A stretch of 64,000 nt of DNA from Catalinimonas niigatensis (GCF_030506285.1 NZ_CP119422.1:1860001-1924000); one strand, 5' to 3'. Counted from the stretch's first letter, positions 31,789 through 42,096 are shown. Program-made: numbers and translations. The notes: generated by a model not told the origin, from the sequence alone.

Positions 31789-34700
31789 CGGCCAATCATG
31801 ACGAAAGCTGCCCAGTGGTAAGGCTCTTCATACTTTTCGCGCATGCTACGCTGGGCATTGAGGAGCGCCACTGATTTACGCTGGCCTGACAGCCAGTTTT
31901 CATAAAAAAGGGTAATCAGTTCGGTGGTAGATTCGTCATTTACCTTCCACAGACTCATCAGCACGCTTTTGGCACCTGCTACCAGGAAAGCTCTTTGCAG
32001 TCCGTAAACCCCTTCTCCATTTTTCACTTCACCCAAGCCTGTTTCACAGGCACTTAGTACTACCAGATCTGTACCACTTAGGTTGAGGTTCATGGCTTCA
32101 TAGGCTGTCAGTACACCATCTTCGGTGATTAGGTTCATGCTGTCATTATGATGCAACGTACTGGCTGCGCCAGCAAGCAGGAGACCAGAACGAAGTAAGG
32201 GATTGGCTCCTATGTTTTGCATATGTATGCCATAGGCTCTCAGATCAGATTCTATCGGAAGATCGCTAAGAAAATATCCATGCGTAGCAATATGCAATAC
32301 ATTTGGCATCACCAACTGTTTTAGGGTTTCCTCTCTGGCACCGCTCCCCAGTAGTTTTTTTACCCTCCAGTTTTCTCCCTGCATCATCTTTTCTATACTA
32401 TTGACTTCCAGCATTGTGCCGGGAAGCGGATGTAATTCATAACTCTCCTTTCCGCCAATCACTTGTTGGTGGGAAGCCAGTGCAGTACCTATATCTGCCA
32501 TAAAGTTCTCTTCACCCTGACCAGAAGCCACAGTTTGATCCAGCACACGCAATTGATAATCAGGGTAACCCAGCAAGAAAGCTTCTGTTATTTTAGTAGT
32601 AGATGTCTGAGCCGGATCATTTTCGGTGAGTTCCCGGGTGCTACTCAGCATGCGCAGATTAATCTCATCCAGGAGGAAGGTTTTTGTCTCCAGGTTATAA
32701 AGACTAATTAAACTAATTTTATTATAGATACCATCTGGGGCTACATAGACTGTTTCTATATGAGGTGCTAAGGCATCGGCAATGGCTTTCCAATACAGTG
32801 CGTACGAAAGTTCATCTTCAATCCTAAACTCTATGGCATTTTTATAGTAATTATAGTTTTTCGTTTCCATAGCCAGGCCATCGGGCAGTACCACAAGGCG
32901 AGGCGATAAGGCCTGGGGTTCAATAATAAGGGCAATGTAGAAAATAAGCCCTTCCTCCTCTTTACTGATCCGTAGTATTTCTACTGCCGCTTCATTCTCT
33001 TTGAGTTGCTGCTGTACATCTCTCCAGCTAAGCTCACGGCTTTCCAGGCTGCTGGCAAAAAGCTGTGATCCTGCCGAGAGCTTTTTTTCCAATTCGTTAG
33101 CTTCAGCTTCTATCTTTTTGAGGTTTAGTTTTCGGCTTTGCAGTTCTTGGGTAGATAGAGTATAGTATTTTGCAAGTTGCTCCTTAAGTAGCAGCCACTG
33201 CTCATAAACTTCAATGAGTTTTTCATCTCCTCTTTGAAAAATGCTTCTCCTAATCCTGCTCGATGCATCTAAGAGCATGGCCTTGGTAATTAACTGCAAG
33301 TCATAAAGATTTGCCAGCAACTCTTGATGTACCTGTTCTGATAGCTCGTTCTCTTGTAAATTCATGTTCATTGCAAAATCGCGATAGGCATTCAAGACTG
33401 GTTCTATACGCTGGTAAAAAGCGCTTTTTTCCTTTTCGCTCAAGGCCGGAAAATATTCTTTGAGTTGCCAGGTATAGAGCTCTATTACCTCTTTAAATAT
33501 CGTCTCTACTTCTTCATAACGATTCAAACGGTAGCTGTTTACTGCTTTTCCATAGAGGGCATAGGCATAGTCAGGATGCTGAGCGCCTAAAAGTTTTTTG
33601 CGTAACGTCACTACCTCATCAATTAAAGGAGCGGCTTTGTTATACTCTCCCATATCCTGATACAGCAGAGCCAGATTCAACAAAGTGGATGAATATAAAG
33701 GATGTTCCTTACCCAGTACATTCTGGCAAATCAGGATCGCCTCTTCTAACAGGGGCATGGCTTGGGCTAGGCTATCATTTTTCTGATAAAAAGAGGCAAG
33801 GTTACTAAGAGCAATAGCATAAGAAGGATGCTGCTTTCCTAAAGTATGCTGGTCTATGTCCAGGGTTTCGAGCAGATATTTTTCTGCCATCTCTTTATTG
33901 CCCTTTACCTCAAAAAGGACAGCTAAGTTTTGAGTTGCAGTAGCATAGTCGGGATGGTAGGTTCCGTAGCTTTTCTGTAATATATCCCTGCTATGTAGCA
34001 ACAAAGGTTCAGCTGCTTCATAATTGCCAAGTTGCATGTAGAAGTTTGCCATCTCAATCGCAGTAATGGCGTAAGCCGAGTGCTGCTCACCATACACAGT
34101 TCGTTGAATTTGTAAGGCTTGTTTTAATAAAGGCTCAGCCTCAGGATATGCTCCTACGGCAATTTCCAGTCTCGCCAGATTGGTCAAACTCTGCGCTACC
34201 TGTGGGTGTGTACTTCCATAGAGGTTCTCATTTTTGATAAGCACCGTTTCCAGCATTCTTCTGGCCTGCTCAAAGTTTGCCTGCTCCAGATACAATAAAC
34301 CCATGTTGGCCAGTACCATGATGTATTCAGGATGATCAAGACCCAGTAGTTTTCTTTTGATGGTACGTGCTTCATCAAAAACCTCTTTTGCCTTAGTATA
34401 ATCTCCCTTCTCCTGATATAAAAGTGCGTAATTACTTAATATACTAGCATATACATTCGTCTCAGTACCCCCCAGCTCTTTTTGAATCCGCAAAGCTTCG
34501 TTATAGAAAATCTCTGATTCTGTAAAAAAACCTATATCCTGGTACAATGCTGCCATACCTGTAATGGCTGCTAAATACTCTGAACTTATATTGGCATTCG
34601 CCAGCTTGCTAATTTCAGTGGACCGTTTGTAATAATAAATGGCAGTATCATACTGGGTAAGGTGCTGATAAGTACGCGCCAGATTATAATAAAGGGTAGC

Positions 34701-35894
34701 AATTTTTAGCTGTTCATTTTTAGTTTTCAGCGTAATGCTTCTCAGTACTTTTTCTGCTTGATGAAGACTTTGTATCGCTGAGGAAGAATATCCTGCATCC
34801 CTGAGCAATAAAGCATGATTATTTAGTGCAGAAGCAAAAGCCTGACTCATCAGGGTTATGGTATCCTGTGCCTGTTCTTTATGAGTTTGATAAAGCTGAA
34901 GCGCTTGATCTGTTTTTCCCTGTTCATACAAAGACATGGCATAATTATCAATACTTGCCCAAAGTCTGGCATCTTCAGGCTTTAGTTTATTGCTGTTAAT
35001 TTCATATGCTTTCTGTAACCATCGCCTGGCTTCTTCAGGTTTTACTTTGAGTGAAAGTCTTCCCAGGTTGTTAAGAATGGAGGCCCATTGTAAGCTATCG
35101 GTCAGTTGCTTTTCTTCATACAGATGGTTAAGCGTCTGATAAAGGTCAATGGCTCTTTCAAAATCTTCTCTTTGCTGATATACAGAGGCCAATACTTGTA
35201 AGGCCGCGCCTTTAAATTCCAAATACTTATTTTCCTCACTTTGCTCAAAAAAAGATACGGCTTTATACAAAGCATGCGTATCAGGTTCTTCTTCAGTGGC
35301 TTCACTTAGCTTATATTTTAGATACCAGACCAACCCCAGGTCAGCTCCTGAAGGTTGCTCTGCTGCTAAACTTTGACTAAGCTCACTCAGCAGATTTTCT
35401 ACTTTGCGATATTCATGTGATTGCAGATAAGCTTCTGCCAGATATAATTGTATATGCGTTAATGTACTAGTGGTATCTGAGGATTCGGTATATAAAGCTT
35501 CTGATTGCTCTAATAAATGCGCAGCGGCAGAGGCTTCCTGTGTACTAAGTTTCAGCAATGCCAGATTGAACAGTGCCTCTGCATAAGGTTTGAGATTCTG
35601 TATCTTTAATAATTTTCTTAACGCTACTTCCTGTTGTGCATATTCTTGTCCTTGCTCATAAATTCCTGCTGAGTAGCAAATCAACACCATTAGCCTGAGC
35701 TGCCGGGCATAGTGTTGGTTTTGAACGCCTTCTTCCTGCTTTAACCTGGCAAGCCCTTGCTGTCCAAGTGAAAAAGCCTGATTAAACTGTTGATTTTGAT
35801 AAAGATTCATGAGTTGCTGATACTCACTTTCCCAGGATTGAGCATACCCACCGTAAGGAAAAAGCAAAATTATTATCAGACAAATATTTCTCAT
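31785..35894 (-). CDS. TPR-CHAT protein (tetratricopeptide repeats with caspase-like CHAT domain)
   Basis: A 1369-residue exported protein from the start MRNICLIIILLFPYGGYAQ, a signal peptide; the frame is open 15 residues further. Residues about 25-800 are a long run of TPR units, many of the NLA-x-LY-x-x-x-G-x-Y-x-x-A type with HPDYA linkers. A helical region follows. The C-terminal third is a CHAT domain with the catalytic His in VLHIATHGYFL and Cys in VLSACETGLGEV, ending in WKVNDESTTELITLFYENWL. CHAT domains are separase/caspase-like proteases; some act in defence, but many periplasmic TPR-CHAT proteins have no known substrate. Both catalytic residues are intact. Confidence 0.92.
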   Translation of the reverse strand: MRNICLIIILLFPYGGYAQSWESEYQQLMNLYQNQQFNQAFSLGQQGLARLKQEEGVQNQHYARQLRLMVLICYSAGIYEQGQEYAQQEVALRKLLKIQNLKPYAEALFNLALLKLSTQEASAAAHLLEQSEALYTESSDTTSTLTHIQLYLAEAYLQSHEYRKVENLLSELSQSLAAEQPSGADLGLVWYLKYKLSEATEEEPDTHALYKAVSFFEQSEENKYLEFKGAALQVLASVYQQREDFERAIDLYQTLNHLYEEKQLTDSLQWASILNNLGRLSLKVKPEEARRWLQKAYEINSNKLKPEDARLWASIDNYAMSLYEQGKTDQALQLYQTHKEQAQDTITLMSQAFASALNNHALLLRDAGYSSSAIQSLHQAEKVLRSITLKTKNEQLKIATLYYNLARTYQHLTQYDTAIYYYKRSTEISKLANANISSEYLAAITGMAALYQDIGFFTESEIFYNEALRIQKELGGTETNVYASILSNYALLYQEKGDYTKAKEVFDEARTIKRKLLGLDHPEYIMVLANMGLLYLEQANFEQARRMLETVLIKNENLYGSTHPQVAQSLTNLARLEIAVGAYPEAEPLLKQALQIQRTVYGEQHSAYAITAIEMANFYMQLGNYEAAEPLLLHSRDILQKSYGTYHPDYATATQNLAVLFEVKGNKEMAEKYLLETLDIDQHTLGKQHPSYAIALSNLASFYQKNDSLAQAMPLLEEAILICQNVLGKEHPLYSSTLLNLALLYQDMGEYNKAAPLIDEVVTLRKKLLGAQHPDYAYALYGKAVNSYRLNRYEEVETIFKEVIELYTWQLKEYFPALSEKEKSAFYQRIEPVLNAYRDFAMNMNLQENELSEQVHQELLANLYDLQLITKAMLLDASSRIRRSIFQRGDEKLIEVYEQWLLLKEQLAKYYTLSTQELQSRKLNLKKIEAEANELEKKLSAGSQLFASSLESRELSWRDVQQQLKENEAAVEILRISKEEEGLIFYIALIIEPQALSPRLVVLPDGLAMETKNYNYYKNAIEFRIEDELSYALYWKAIADALAPHIETVYVAPDGIYNKISLISLYNLETKTFLLDEINLRMLSSTRELTENDPAQTSTTKITEAFLLGYPDYQLRVLDQTVASGQGEENFMADIGTALASHQQVIGGKESYELHPLPGTMLEVNSIEKMMQGENWRVKKLLGSGAREETLKQLVMPNVLHIATHGYFLSDLPIESDLRAYGIHMQNIGANPLLRSGLLLAGAASTLHHNDSMNLITEDGVLTAYEAMNLNLSGTDLVVLSACETGLGEVKNGEGVYGLQRAFLVAGAKSVLMSLWKVNDESTTELITLFYENWLSGQRKSVALLNAQRSMREKYEEPYHWAAFVMIGR

Positions 35895-36236
35895 AAGGAA
35901 ACCATACATGATCACAATATTGAAGCACAAAGCAAACAATAATTTTCAGTCTAATTGTTCACTTCTACTTATCAAAAACTCAATCTGTTGAAATAAGTCT
36001 ATACTGGCTAAAAATTATAAACCTATTTATATCTAATATTATATTAATTATTTAAATTAGAAGTAAATTCTGAAAAATTAGCAAAAATGTAACTTAAATA
36101 ATATTAATTTTAAAATTTACAACATTGCATTATTTTAATATGTGCCTCTGCAAACTTTTGTATTGATTTGGAAAATGGCACAACCAAGCAGGTGTATGAA
36201 AGTGATCATTTTCCAGACCAAAAGTTAATTTAAATC
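35895..36236. other. AT-rich divergent promoter region
   Basis: About 340 bases between the CHAT gene and the divergent OmpA/PD40 gene. Very AT-rich, with no coding or RNA gene visible. Promoters for both genes must lie here; no exact TAnnTTTG box is obvious. Confidence 0.4.
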
Positions 36237-38336
36237 ATGAAAAAACTTTACTCCCTTTTATCATTACTTATTCTACACTGTCTATTGGCTTCCTCCCTTA
36301 TGGCACAGGAAGAAGAGACTTTATGGGCCAACAGAGTAGTTGATGTTTCCTCTACTTACAAACAAGGCTTTTTATTCAAAGAAGAGCTACGCTATAATAC
36401 TTATCCTGCCGAAAGAGTATTGGGAAGACCTGATGTATTGCCCGGTAACTCAGGCGACAGCCCCAATGCCTGGGTACCACAAAAACCTGACCGTCAGGAG
36501 TTTATCAAATTAGGATTTGAGTATCCTATCAAAATTCAGCAAATCGCTATTGCTGAATCCAGAAATCCAGGCGCAGTTTCTGAAATTTATACCTATGACC
36601 TACAGGGAAATGAGCGGCTGGTGGCAGATCTTGATGCTGCACCTGTCAATTCCACTGCCCGTGTTTATAATGTATTTATAGACCCTACTGACTATGAAGT
36701 GTACGCTATCAAGCTGGTCATGGATGGAGCAAAAGTTCCTGGGATTAATGCTATTGATGCAGTGGCCATCTCATCTTCTCCTATTCCGGTCAATGCTGAA
36801 ATCAATGTAGCAGAAGGTATTAATCCTGATCTGGTCACTGAGCAGCTCGAATTTAGTAAAGATAATACTTTCATTAGCCTTAATCCCATCATAGCCCCTG
36901 ATGGAAACATGCTTTTTTTCAGCCAGCAATCGCCTAATAATATTGGTGGCGAGACCGATCCCGAAGATATCTGGTATATCAAACGTAACCTCGGTACTGA
37001 TACCTGGAGCACTCCCAAAAATGTAGGTCCGCCTTTGAATAATAAAGGAAGCAATTTTATCAGTTCCATTTCAGTAGATGAAAACAACAATTATGTGGCG
37101 CTATTAGGTAACGCTTATCTGGAAGATAAAAAAATGATCTCTGGAGTATCTACCAGTACGCAAAATGCCAATGGCTGGTCTGCTCCTACTCCACTTAACA
37201 TTTCTAACTATTATAATTATGCCATGTCTGCTAATTACTTTTTGTCCAATGACCAGCGATATTTGCTAATGTCAGTGGAAAGGGATGATACACATGGGGG
37301 GCGTGACCTGTACATCAGTTTTAATCAAAGTAAGAACAAATGGTCAGAACCTATCAATCTTGGAGAGCAGATCAATACCCCTGATATTGAATCATCACCT
37401 TTTGTAGCATCAGATGATTCCACACTTTACTTCTCTTCGCGAGGGTACAGCGGTTTTGGAGGAGAAGATGTGTATGTATCTTATAGATTGGATGATAGCT
37501 GGCAAAATTGGTCAGAGCCTCAAAATCTGGGCGCAGACATTAATTCTTCAAGTGATGACACCTTCTTTAATATTTCTTTAAGCCAAGAATATGCCTACCT
37601 CACTCGCGGAAAAGTAGACAATGCAAACCTTTATCAGGTAACAATGCCCATCTTTAGCAGACCCGCAGTACCTTCAAATATGTACGTAATGCAGGGCTTG
37701 GTATATAATGTCAAAAACAATATGCCTGTGGATGCGGAGATTGTGATAAGACCAGTTTCCGAAGAAAGTACTGATATAACAGAACAAAGTCAGGAGAATG
37801 GTAATTACAACATTAATTTACCTCCAGGAGAGTATGAAGTATTTGCTATAAAAGAGGGATATACGACCGTAGAATCTCAACCTATCAATCTCTCTGAGCT
37901 CGATAACGATGGAGACAGAATTATTTTCAGAGACCTTTATCTCATCAATGATTTTAGAAATGTAGATATAAAAGACGACCTCTTAACAAACAGAGTCGCT
38001 ATCGCTGCTGAAGAAGTTTTATTTGATTTGAACAAGTATACCCTGGATAGAAGAGCATATACTCAACTTCAAAGAGTGGCTGAATATATGAAAGAAAATC
38101 AAAGTGTAAGCTTACGGATCGGTGGACATACCTGTGACCTGGGTGCAAGTCAGCACAATTTGAAGTTATCAGAAAGAAGAGCTGAATCAGTCGCTAAATA
38201 CCTTGAAAGACAAGGCGTTTCTCCAGTGAGAATTCAGGTGCGGGGCTATGGAGAGAGTGAGCCCTTAGTCAACAACTCTAATCCCGCTAATCGTAAAATC
38301 AATAGAAGAGTGGAGTTTACCGTATTGGGAAATTAA
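36237..38336 (+). CDS. OmpA-family outer membrane protein with PD40 propeller
   Basis: A 699-residue protein. Signal peptide (residues 1-22, ending SLMA). An N-terminal region of about 160 residues (AERVLGRPDVLPGNSGDSP, then IKIQQIAIAESRNPGAVSEI) looks like a discoidin-type beta-sandwich. Next is a PD40/WD40-like propeller with repeated SxDxxTLYFSS motifs. A short carboxypeptidase-regulatory domain follows (LPPGEYEVFAIKEGYTTVES). The C-terminal OmpA domain binds peptidoglycan: LRIGGHTCDLGASQHNLKLS and NRKINRRVEFTV. The architecture resembles PorE-type envelope anchors of the type IX secretion system without the TPR. The next gene, also OmpA-type, follows after a terminator. Confidence 0.9.
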   Translation: MKKLYSLLSLLILHCLLASSLMAQEEETLWANRVVDVSSTYKQGFLFKEELRYNTYPAERVLGRPDVLPGNSGDSPNAWVPQKPDRQEFIKLGFEYPIKIQQIAIAESRNPGAVSEIYTYDLQGNERLVADLDAAPVNSTARVYNVFIDPTDYEVYAIKLVMDGAKVPGINAIDAVAISSSPIPVNAEINVAEGINPDLVTEQLEFSKDNTFISLNPIIAPDGNMLFFSQQSPNNIGGETDPEDIWYIKRNLGTDTWSTPKNVGPPLNNKGSNFISSISVDENNNYVALLGNAYLEDKKMISGVSTSTQNANGWSAPTPLNISNYYNYAMSANYFLSNDQRYLLMSVERDDTHGGRDLYISFNQSKNKWSEPINLGEQINTPDIESSPFVASDDSTLYFSSRGYSGFGGEDVYVSYRLDDSWQNWSEPQNLGADINSSSDDTFFNISLSQEYAYLTRGKVDNANLYQVTMPIFSRPAVPSNMYVMQGLVYNVKNNMPVDAEIVIRPVSEESTDITEQSQENGNYNINLPPGEYEVFAIKEGYTTVESQPINLSELDNDGDRIIFRDLYLINDFRNVDIKDDLLTNRVAIAAEEVLFDLNKYTLDRRAYTQLQRVAEYMKENQSVSLRIGGHTCDLGASQHNLKLSERRAESVAKYLERQGVSPVRIQVRGYGESEPLVNNSNPANRKINRRVEFTVLGN

Positions 38337-38359
38337 TCAAATCAAATAAAAGCATCGTT

Positions 38360-38391
38360 AAAGCCTTCCCGCAAAATGGAAGGCTTTTTTT
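38360..38391 (+). terminator. Intrinsic terminator after the OmpA/PD40 gene
   Basis: AAAGCCTTCC pairs with GGAAGGCTTT (10 bp) around an 8-base loop and runs into TTTT. It separates two OmpA-type genes on the same strand. Confidence 0.85.
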
Positions 38392-38488
38392 ATATGTACC
38401 ATTAAATTTAACTTTGTTAATATTTTATTTTATTATTTTAATAAATTTAGTATCAAAATGAAAAAGTGATATCAATTTACCGATAGCC

Positions 38489-39199
38489 ATGTACTTTCTA
38501 AAATATTGTCTCGTCTCTTTATTACTTCTTAGTGTATACAGTTTGCAGGATGTAAAAGCCCGCAACGAAAATGATGATGTGCTTGTAAGATTAGAAGGTA
38601 AGATAATAGATGCAGCCACTTTTGAGCCTGTTTCAGCCAAGCTCATCTACAAAATGATTCCTGCGGGTAGTGTAACCGGTATTAGAATGTTTGCTAATGC
38701 AAATGGCAATTATCATGTACAACTTCAGAAATATCATCAATATAAGATTGAAGTAAGTGCGGAAGATTATCAGCCGATTGAAATAGTACTCAATACAGAA
38801 GGTAATCAGGCTATTGAAAATGACTTTCACCTTTATAAGATCCCAAAAAAAGGAGAAGTATTCGAACTTTCCAGTAAGATTTATTTTGAAAGGGGCGAAT
38901 ATAGCATCAGTGAGATTTCTATTCCTACGCTACAGGCTTTAGGAAAGATTATGCAAGATCATCCGGATATGAAAATTCGGCTGGAAGGCCATACGGATAG
39001 AGGTGCGCTGAGGTCTCTTTTCCATTTATCAGAAAACCGTGTAAAAGAAGTGCAACGCTATATGGTGGAAGTGATGGGCATTCCCCAACATCGCATCAAA
39101 GTTAAAGCTTTTGGCGGAAGTAAACCTATCTCAACAGAAAATACGATAGAAGCAAGGCAGCAAAACCGTAGAGTTGAGGTAAGAGTGCTTAAGTTATAA
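38489..39199 (+). CDS. Short OmpA-family protein with carboxypeptidase-regulatory-like domain
   Basis: A 236-residue exported protein (signal LLLLSVYSLQDVKA). A prealbumin-like domain (about 30-115: GKIIDAATFEPVSAKLIY, NYHVQLQKYHQYKIEVSAEDY) is followed by an OmpA C-terminal domain with IRLEGHTDRGALRSLFHLSE and ARQQNRRVEVRVL. It thus repeats the last two domains of the upstream 699-residue protein and probably anchors to peptidoglycan as well. A separate promoter is expected because a terminator lies between them. Its stop nearly coincides with the stop of the convergent TPR lipoprotein gene. Confidence 0.85.
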   Translation: MYFLKYCLVSLLLLSVYSLQDVKARNENDDVLVRLEGKIIDAATFEPVSAKLIYKMIPAGSVTGIRMFANANGNYHVQLQKYHQYKIEVSAEDYQPIEIVLNTEGNQAIENDFHLYKIPKKGEVFELSSKIYFERGEYSISEISIPTLQALGKIMQDHPDMKIRLEGHTDRGALRSLFHLSENRVKEVQRYMVEVMGIPQHRIKVKAFGGSKPISTENTIEARQQNRRVEVRVLKL

Positions 39200-40243
39200 A
39201 CAATGCTGCTGATAGATTCTTACTGCCTCTGTTTGTTTGGTAAGTTTTGCTTTACTCAGTGCAATACAAGCTTCTTCCTTTTTTCCTAAATCTATATAAG
39301 CCATACCCAAATAATAGTGGGTTTTATCAGTACGTTCACTAATAGACAATGCTTGCTCAAGAGAACGCACTGCTTCCTGTGGCTGACCATTTTTCAGATA
39401 ATATATCCCTTTATTACGATAAGCGTAAGCGTTTCTAGCATCAAGTCTGATACTTTGATTAATATCTTGCTTCGCCTGCTCCAGGCTATCTGTTTGCAAA
39501 TATAAGTAACCACGATTGTTGAGAAAAAAAGGTTGATAAGGAGTCAGTTCCAAAGCTTGGTTAAAAGCTGATAATGCCTGCTCGTAGTTCTTTTCTTCTG
39601 TATGTAATAAACCTGAAAGATTAAAAGCATTAGCCTCTTTAGGATCAAAGATCAAGGCTTTATGTACATCGTTTTTAGCTTTTACAAAATTTTGTTGATA
39701 ATAATAGAGCGTACCCCTATTTACATAGGCTTCCGCATTGGTAGAATCCAGAGCAACGGACTGATTCATAGACTGGATAGCCCTATCGTATTCTCCTACT
39801 TCAGTAAGTGTCAAACCTTCAGTAAAAAACACATAAGCAGAATCCGGATAGTACTTTTTAACACTATCCAGATCCTGCAAGCTTTTCTCTAGCTGGCCTA
39901 ATTGATAATAAGCATTTGCTCTGTTATAATATGCGTCAGTAAACTGCTCTTTGAGTTGAATAGCCTGGGTATAATCCAAAACAGCCTGACCATACATTCT
40001 TTCTTCATAAAAAGCAATTCCACGATTATTATAGACATCGGCAAAGTTGGAGTCTATTTTCAAAGCTTCACTATAATAGCGGATAGCCTCAGAATGCTCT
40101 CCCTCATTCAACTTCAGATTTCCCTTCACAAAGAAGGCATCCCGTTCACGCTGTCTATTCTTGTCGCAACTACTGATACAGAACAAGAAAAACAAACATA
40201 CTATAAAGTAAACAGAGCTTTTTATTTTATTCTCCAACAACAT
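39194..40243 (-). CDS. TPR-repeat lipoprotein
   Basis: A 349-residue protein with a lipoprotein signal (VYFIVCLFFLFCISSC, lipobox ISSC). About nine consecutive TPR units follow, with motifs such as AIRYYSEALKIDSNFADVYNNRG and YGQAVLDYTQAIQL. It is a periplasm-facing scaffold; the partner is unknown. Its start overlaps the end of the M28 peptidase gene by 17 bases, so the two are one operon. It is convergent with the OmpA gene, overlapping stops by six bases. Confidence 0.87.
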   Translation of the reverse strand: MLLENKIKSSVYFIVCLFFLFCISSCDKNRQRERDAFFVKGNLKLNEGEHSEAIRYYSEALKIDSNFADVYNNRGIAFYEERMYGQAVLDYTQAIQLKEQFTDAYYNRANAYYQLGQLEKSLQDLDSVKKYYPDSAYVFFTEGLTLTEVGEYDRAIQSMNQSVALDSTNAEAYVNRGTLYYYQQNFVKAKNDVHKALIFDPKEANAFNLSGLLHTEEKNYEQALSAFNQALELTPYQPFFLNNRGYLYLQTDSLEQAKQDINQSIRLDARNAYAYRNKGIYYLKNGQPQEAVRSLEQALSISERTDKTHYYLGMAYIDLGKKEEACIALSKAKLTKQTEAVRIYQQHCL

Positions 40244-41807
40244 CCACTTCTATTCTTTTGTCCTGATTAGCAAGCTTCCAGGCTGTGTGAAATACCAATC
40301 TTGCTCTTTGCTCAAGTAAATCATACCTGATTTTATCCGGTGTATCTCCGGGCTGATGATAATCTTCATGAACCCCGTTGAAGTAAAAAATAATCGGAAT
40401 CTGATGTTTGGCAAAATTGTAATGATCTGAGCGATAATAAAACCTATTTGGGTCATCCAGAGCGTTGTATTTGTAGTCCAAGATCAAATCTGTGTAGGTA
40501 GCATTAGCTTCTTCGTTGATCTGATGTAATTCCGAACTCAGGCGATTAGAACCTATCACATAAACATAAGCTGGCGTTTCATCATGTTCGGGGTCTACTC
40601 TTCCAATCATATCAATATTAAGATTTGCCACAGTATTTTCCAGAGGTATCACCGGATGATTGGTATAATACTCTGAACCCAAAAGTCCTTTTTCTTCACC
40701 TGAGACATTCATAAATAATATACTGCGTCGAGATCCGTGACCTGCTGCCTTGGCTTGAGCAAAAGCTTCCGCGATTTCAAGTACCGCTACCGTACCACTT
40801 CCATCATCATCTGCGCCATTATACACCTTTCCGTCAGTAGTACCTACATGATCATAGTGAGAGGTAATCACCAGCACTTCATCTTTCAGATCTTCTCCCT
40901 CTATGTATGCCAAAACATTGGATGTATTGATTTTTTTATCCTCCTTTTCCAAAGCCAGTTTAATATCAGCTTTAGCAATAAAAGTTTGTGGCTTTCCTTT
41001 CTTACTGATTTTTTGTTTTATTTTTTCCAGGTCTTTTTTTCCTAACAATGCCTGAGCCATTTCCGGAGAAATAAAAATAAAGTTCGCTACTGTATCTTTT
41101 TGGTCGGCAGGAAGCTGCATAGATGGCATTTTGGTATACATGCCATATCGGCGCGAATTTGCAGCATAATTTTCGTCTACCATCATAACAAGCGAAGCTC
41201 CTTTGGCCGATGCAATCTCCTGTTTAGTTCTCATGCTTGCCGAAAAGTTGCTTGTAAACCTGGATTTATCTGTAGTTCCGGTCACAAAATAAGTACTATC
41301 TGCTGACATAGGTTCACCAGAAAGAATAACAACTGCTTTACCTTGGATATCCAACTTTTGGTAATCGTTGTATTTTTCGCTCTCTATACCATAACCGGCA
41401 AATGTAACTTTCTCAATTTCTTCTTCCAGCGTATGGTTCATGGAAGGAAATCCATAGAAATCTTCCGGAAAGCTAAATTTTTTTCCATCAACTTGCATAT
41501 AAGGATTACCCCATTTAGATTCTGTAACCGTAAATGACTGGAGATATCCTCCATCCACAATACCTTGCAGTTGATTTGATTTGTAATTTTTGATGAGATA
41601 ATCTGCGGCCATCTTCAGTTCTTCAGAACCAGTGTCACGTCCTCCAAAAGAATCAGAAGCTACAATAAAAAGATGCTCTTTCAACTCATCGGCAGTAATT
41701 GTATTGCCAAATTGCAAGGCTACTGAATCAATTGGCTGTTGAGCATAAGTAGTAATTGTTATACAAAGAAAGCATGTAATTAACGCTAATGATTTTTTCA
41801 TATACAT
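40227..41807 (-). CDS. Exported M28-family zinc peptidase with PA-like insert
   Basis: About 526 residues from the start MYMKKSLALITCFLCITITT; the frame is open 38 residues upstream, but the signal peptide fixes the start here or at the Met two codons on. Zinc and catalytic residues are in TSHYDHVG, GADDDGSG, SGEEKGLLGSEYY, NIDMIGR and YYRSDHYNFA, the standard M28 order. A PA-type insert (about 130-290) precedes the catalytic core and includes GKAVVILSGEP. M28 enzymes are aminopeptidases or glutaminyl cyclase-like; substrate undetermined. It probably acts in the periplasm or outside the cell. Overlaps the TPR lipoprotein gene. Confidence 0.92.
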   Translation of the reverse strand: MYMKKSLALITCFLCITITTYAQQPIDSVALQFGNTITADELKEHLFIVASDSFGGRDTGSEELKMAADYLIKNYKSNQLQGIVDGGYLQSFTVTESKWGNPYMQVDGKKFSFPEDFYGFPSMNHTLEEEIEKVTFAGYGIESEKYNDYQKLDIQGKAVVILSGEPMSADSTYFVTGTTDKSRFTSNFSASMRTKQEIASAKGASLVMMVDENYAANSRRYGMYTKMPSMQLPADQKDTVANFIFISPEMAQALLGKKDLEKIKQKISKKGKPQTFIAKADIKLALEKEDKKINTSNVLAYIEGEDLKDEVLVITSHYDHVGTTDGKVYNGADDDGSGTVAVLEIAEAFAQAKAAGHGSRRSILFMNVSGEEKGLLGSEYYTNHPVIPLENTVANLNIDMIGRVDPEHDETPAYVYVIGSNRLSSELHQINEEANATYTDLILDYKYNALDDPNRFYYRSDHYNFAKHQIPIIFYFNGVHEDYHQPGDTPDKIRYDLLEQRARLVFHTAWKLANQDKRIEVDVVGE

Positions 41808-42042
41808 TTTTTTGATTTTATAATAGACAGCACATTTCCTTGCGATGTCATTCTCATGCCCTAAACAAGCAAACCACTGCTTTTCGTTTAAGGAATAAGC
41901 AAAAACTTTAAAACACACGGTTGCAAATATACAGTTGTTCTCAGGAGAATTTTCCTCTTAAAAATTTTTTAATAATAATTGTGAAATTTCAGAAGAGGAG
42001 GATCAATTCGTATTACTTTTACCAAATATTTTTCGTGTACGA

Positions 42043-42076
42043 GCGAGTTCGCACTTATATACGTCTGGCAACTCGC
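42043..42076. other. Inverted repeat upstream of a lipoprotein gene
   Basis: GCGAGTT and AACTCGC (7 bp, perfect) flank a 20-base loop, 20 bases before the ATG at 42097. It could be a 5' UTR hairpin that shapes translation, an operator, or chance. Confidence 0.3.
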
Positions 42077-42096
42077 TTAATCCTTACATTATTACA

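Noticed and set aside
39662-39892. Plus-strand frames opposite the TPR lipoprotein
   Set aside because: Antisense shadows of a repetitive TPR gene; no independent support.
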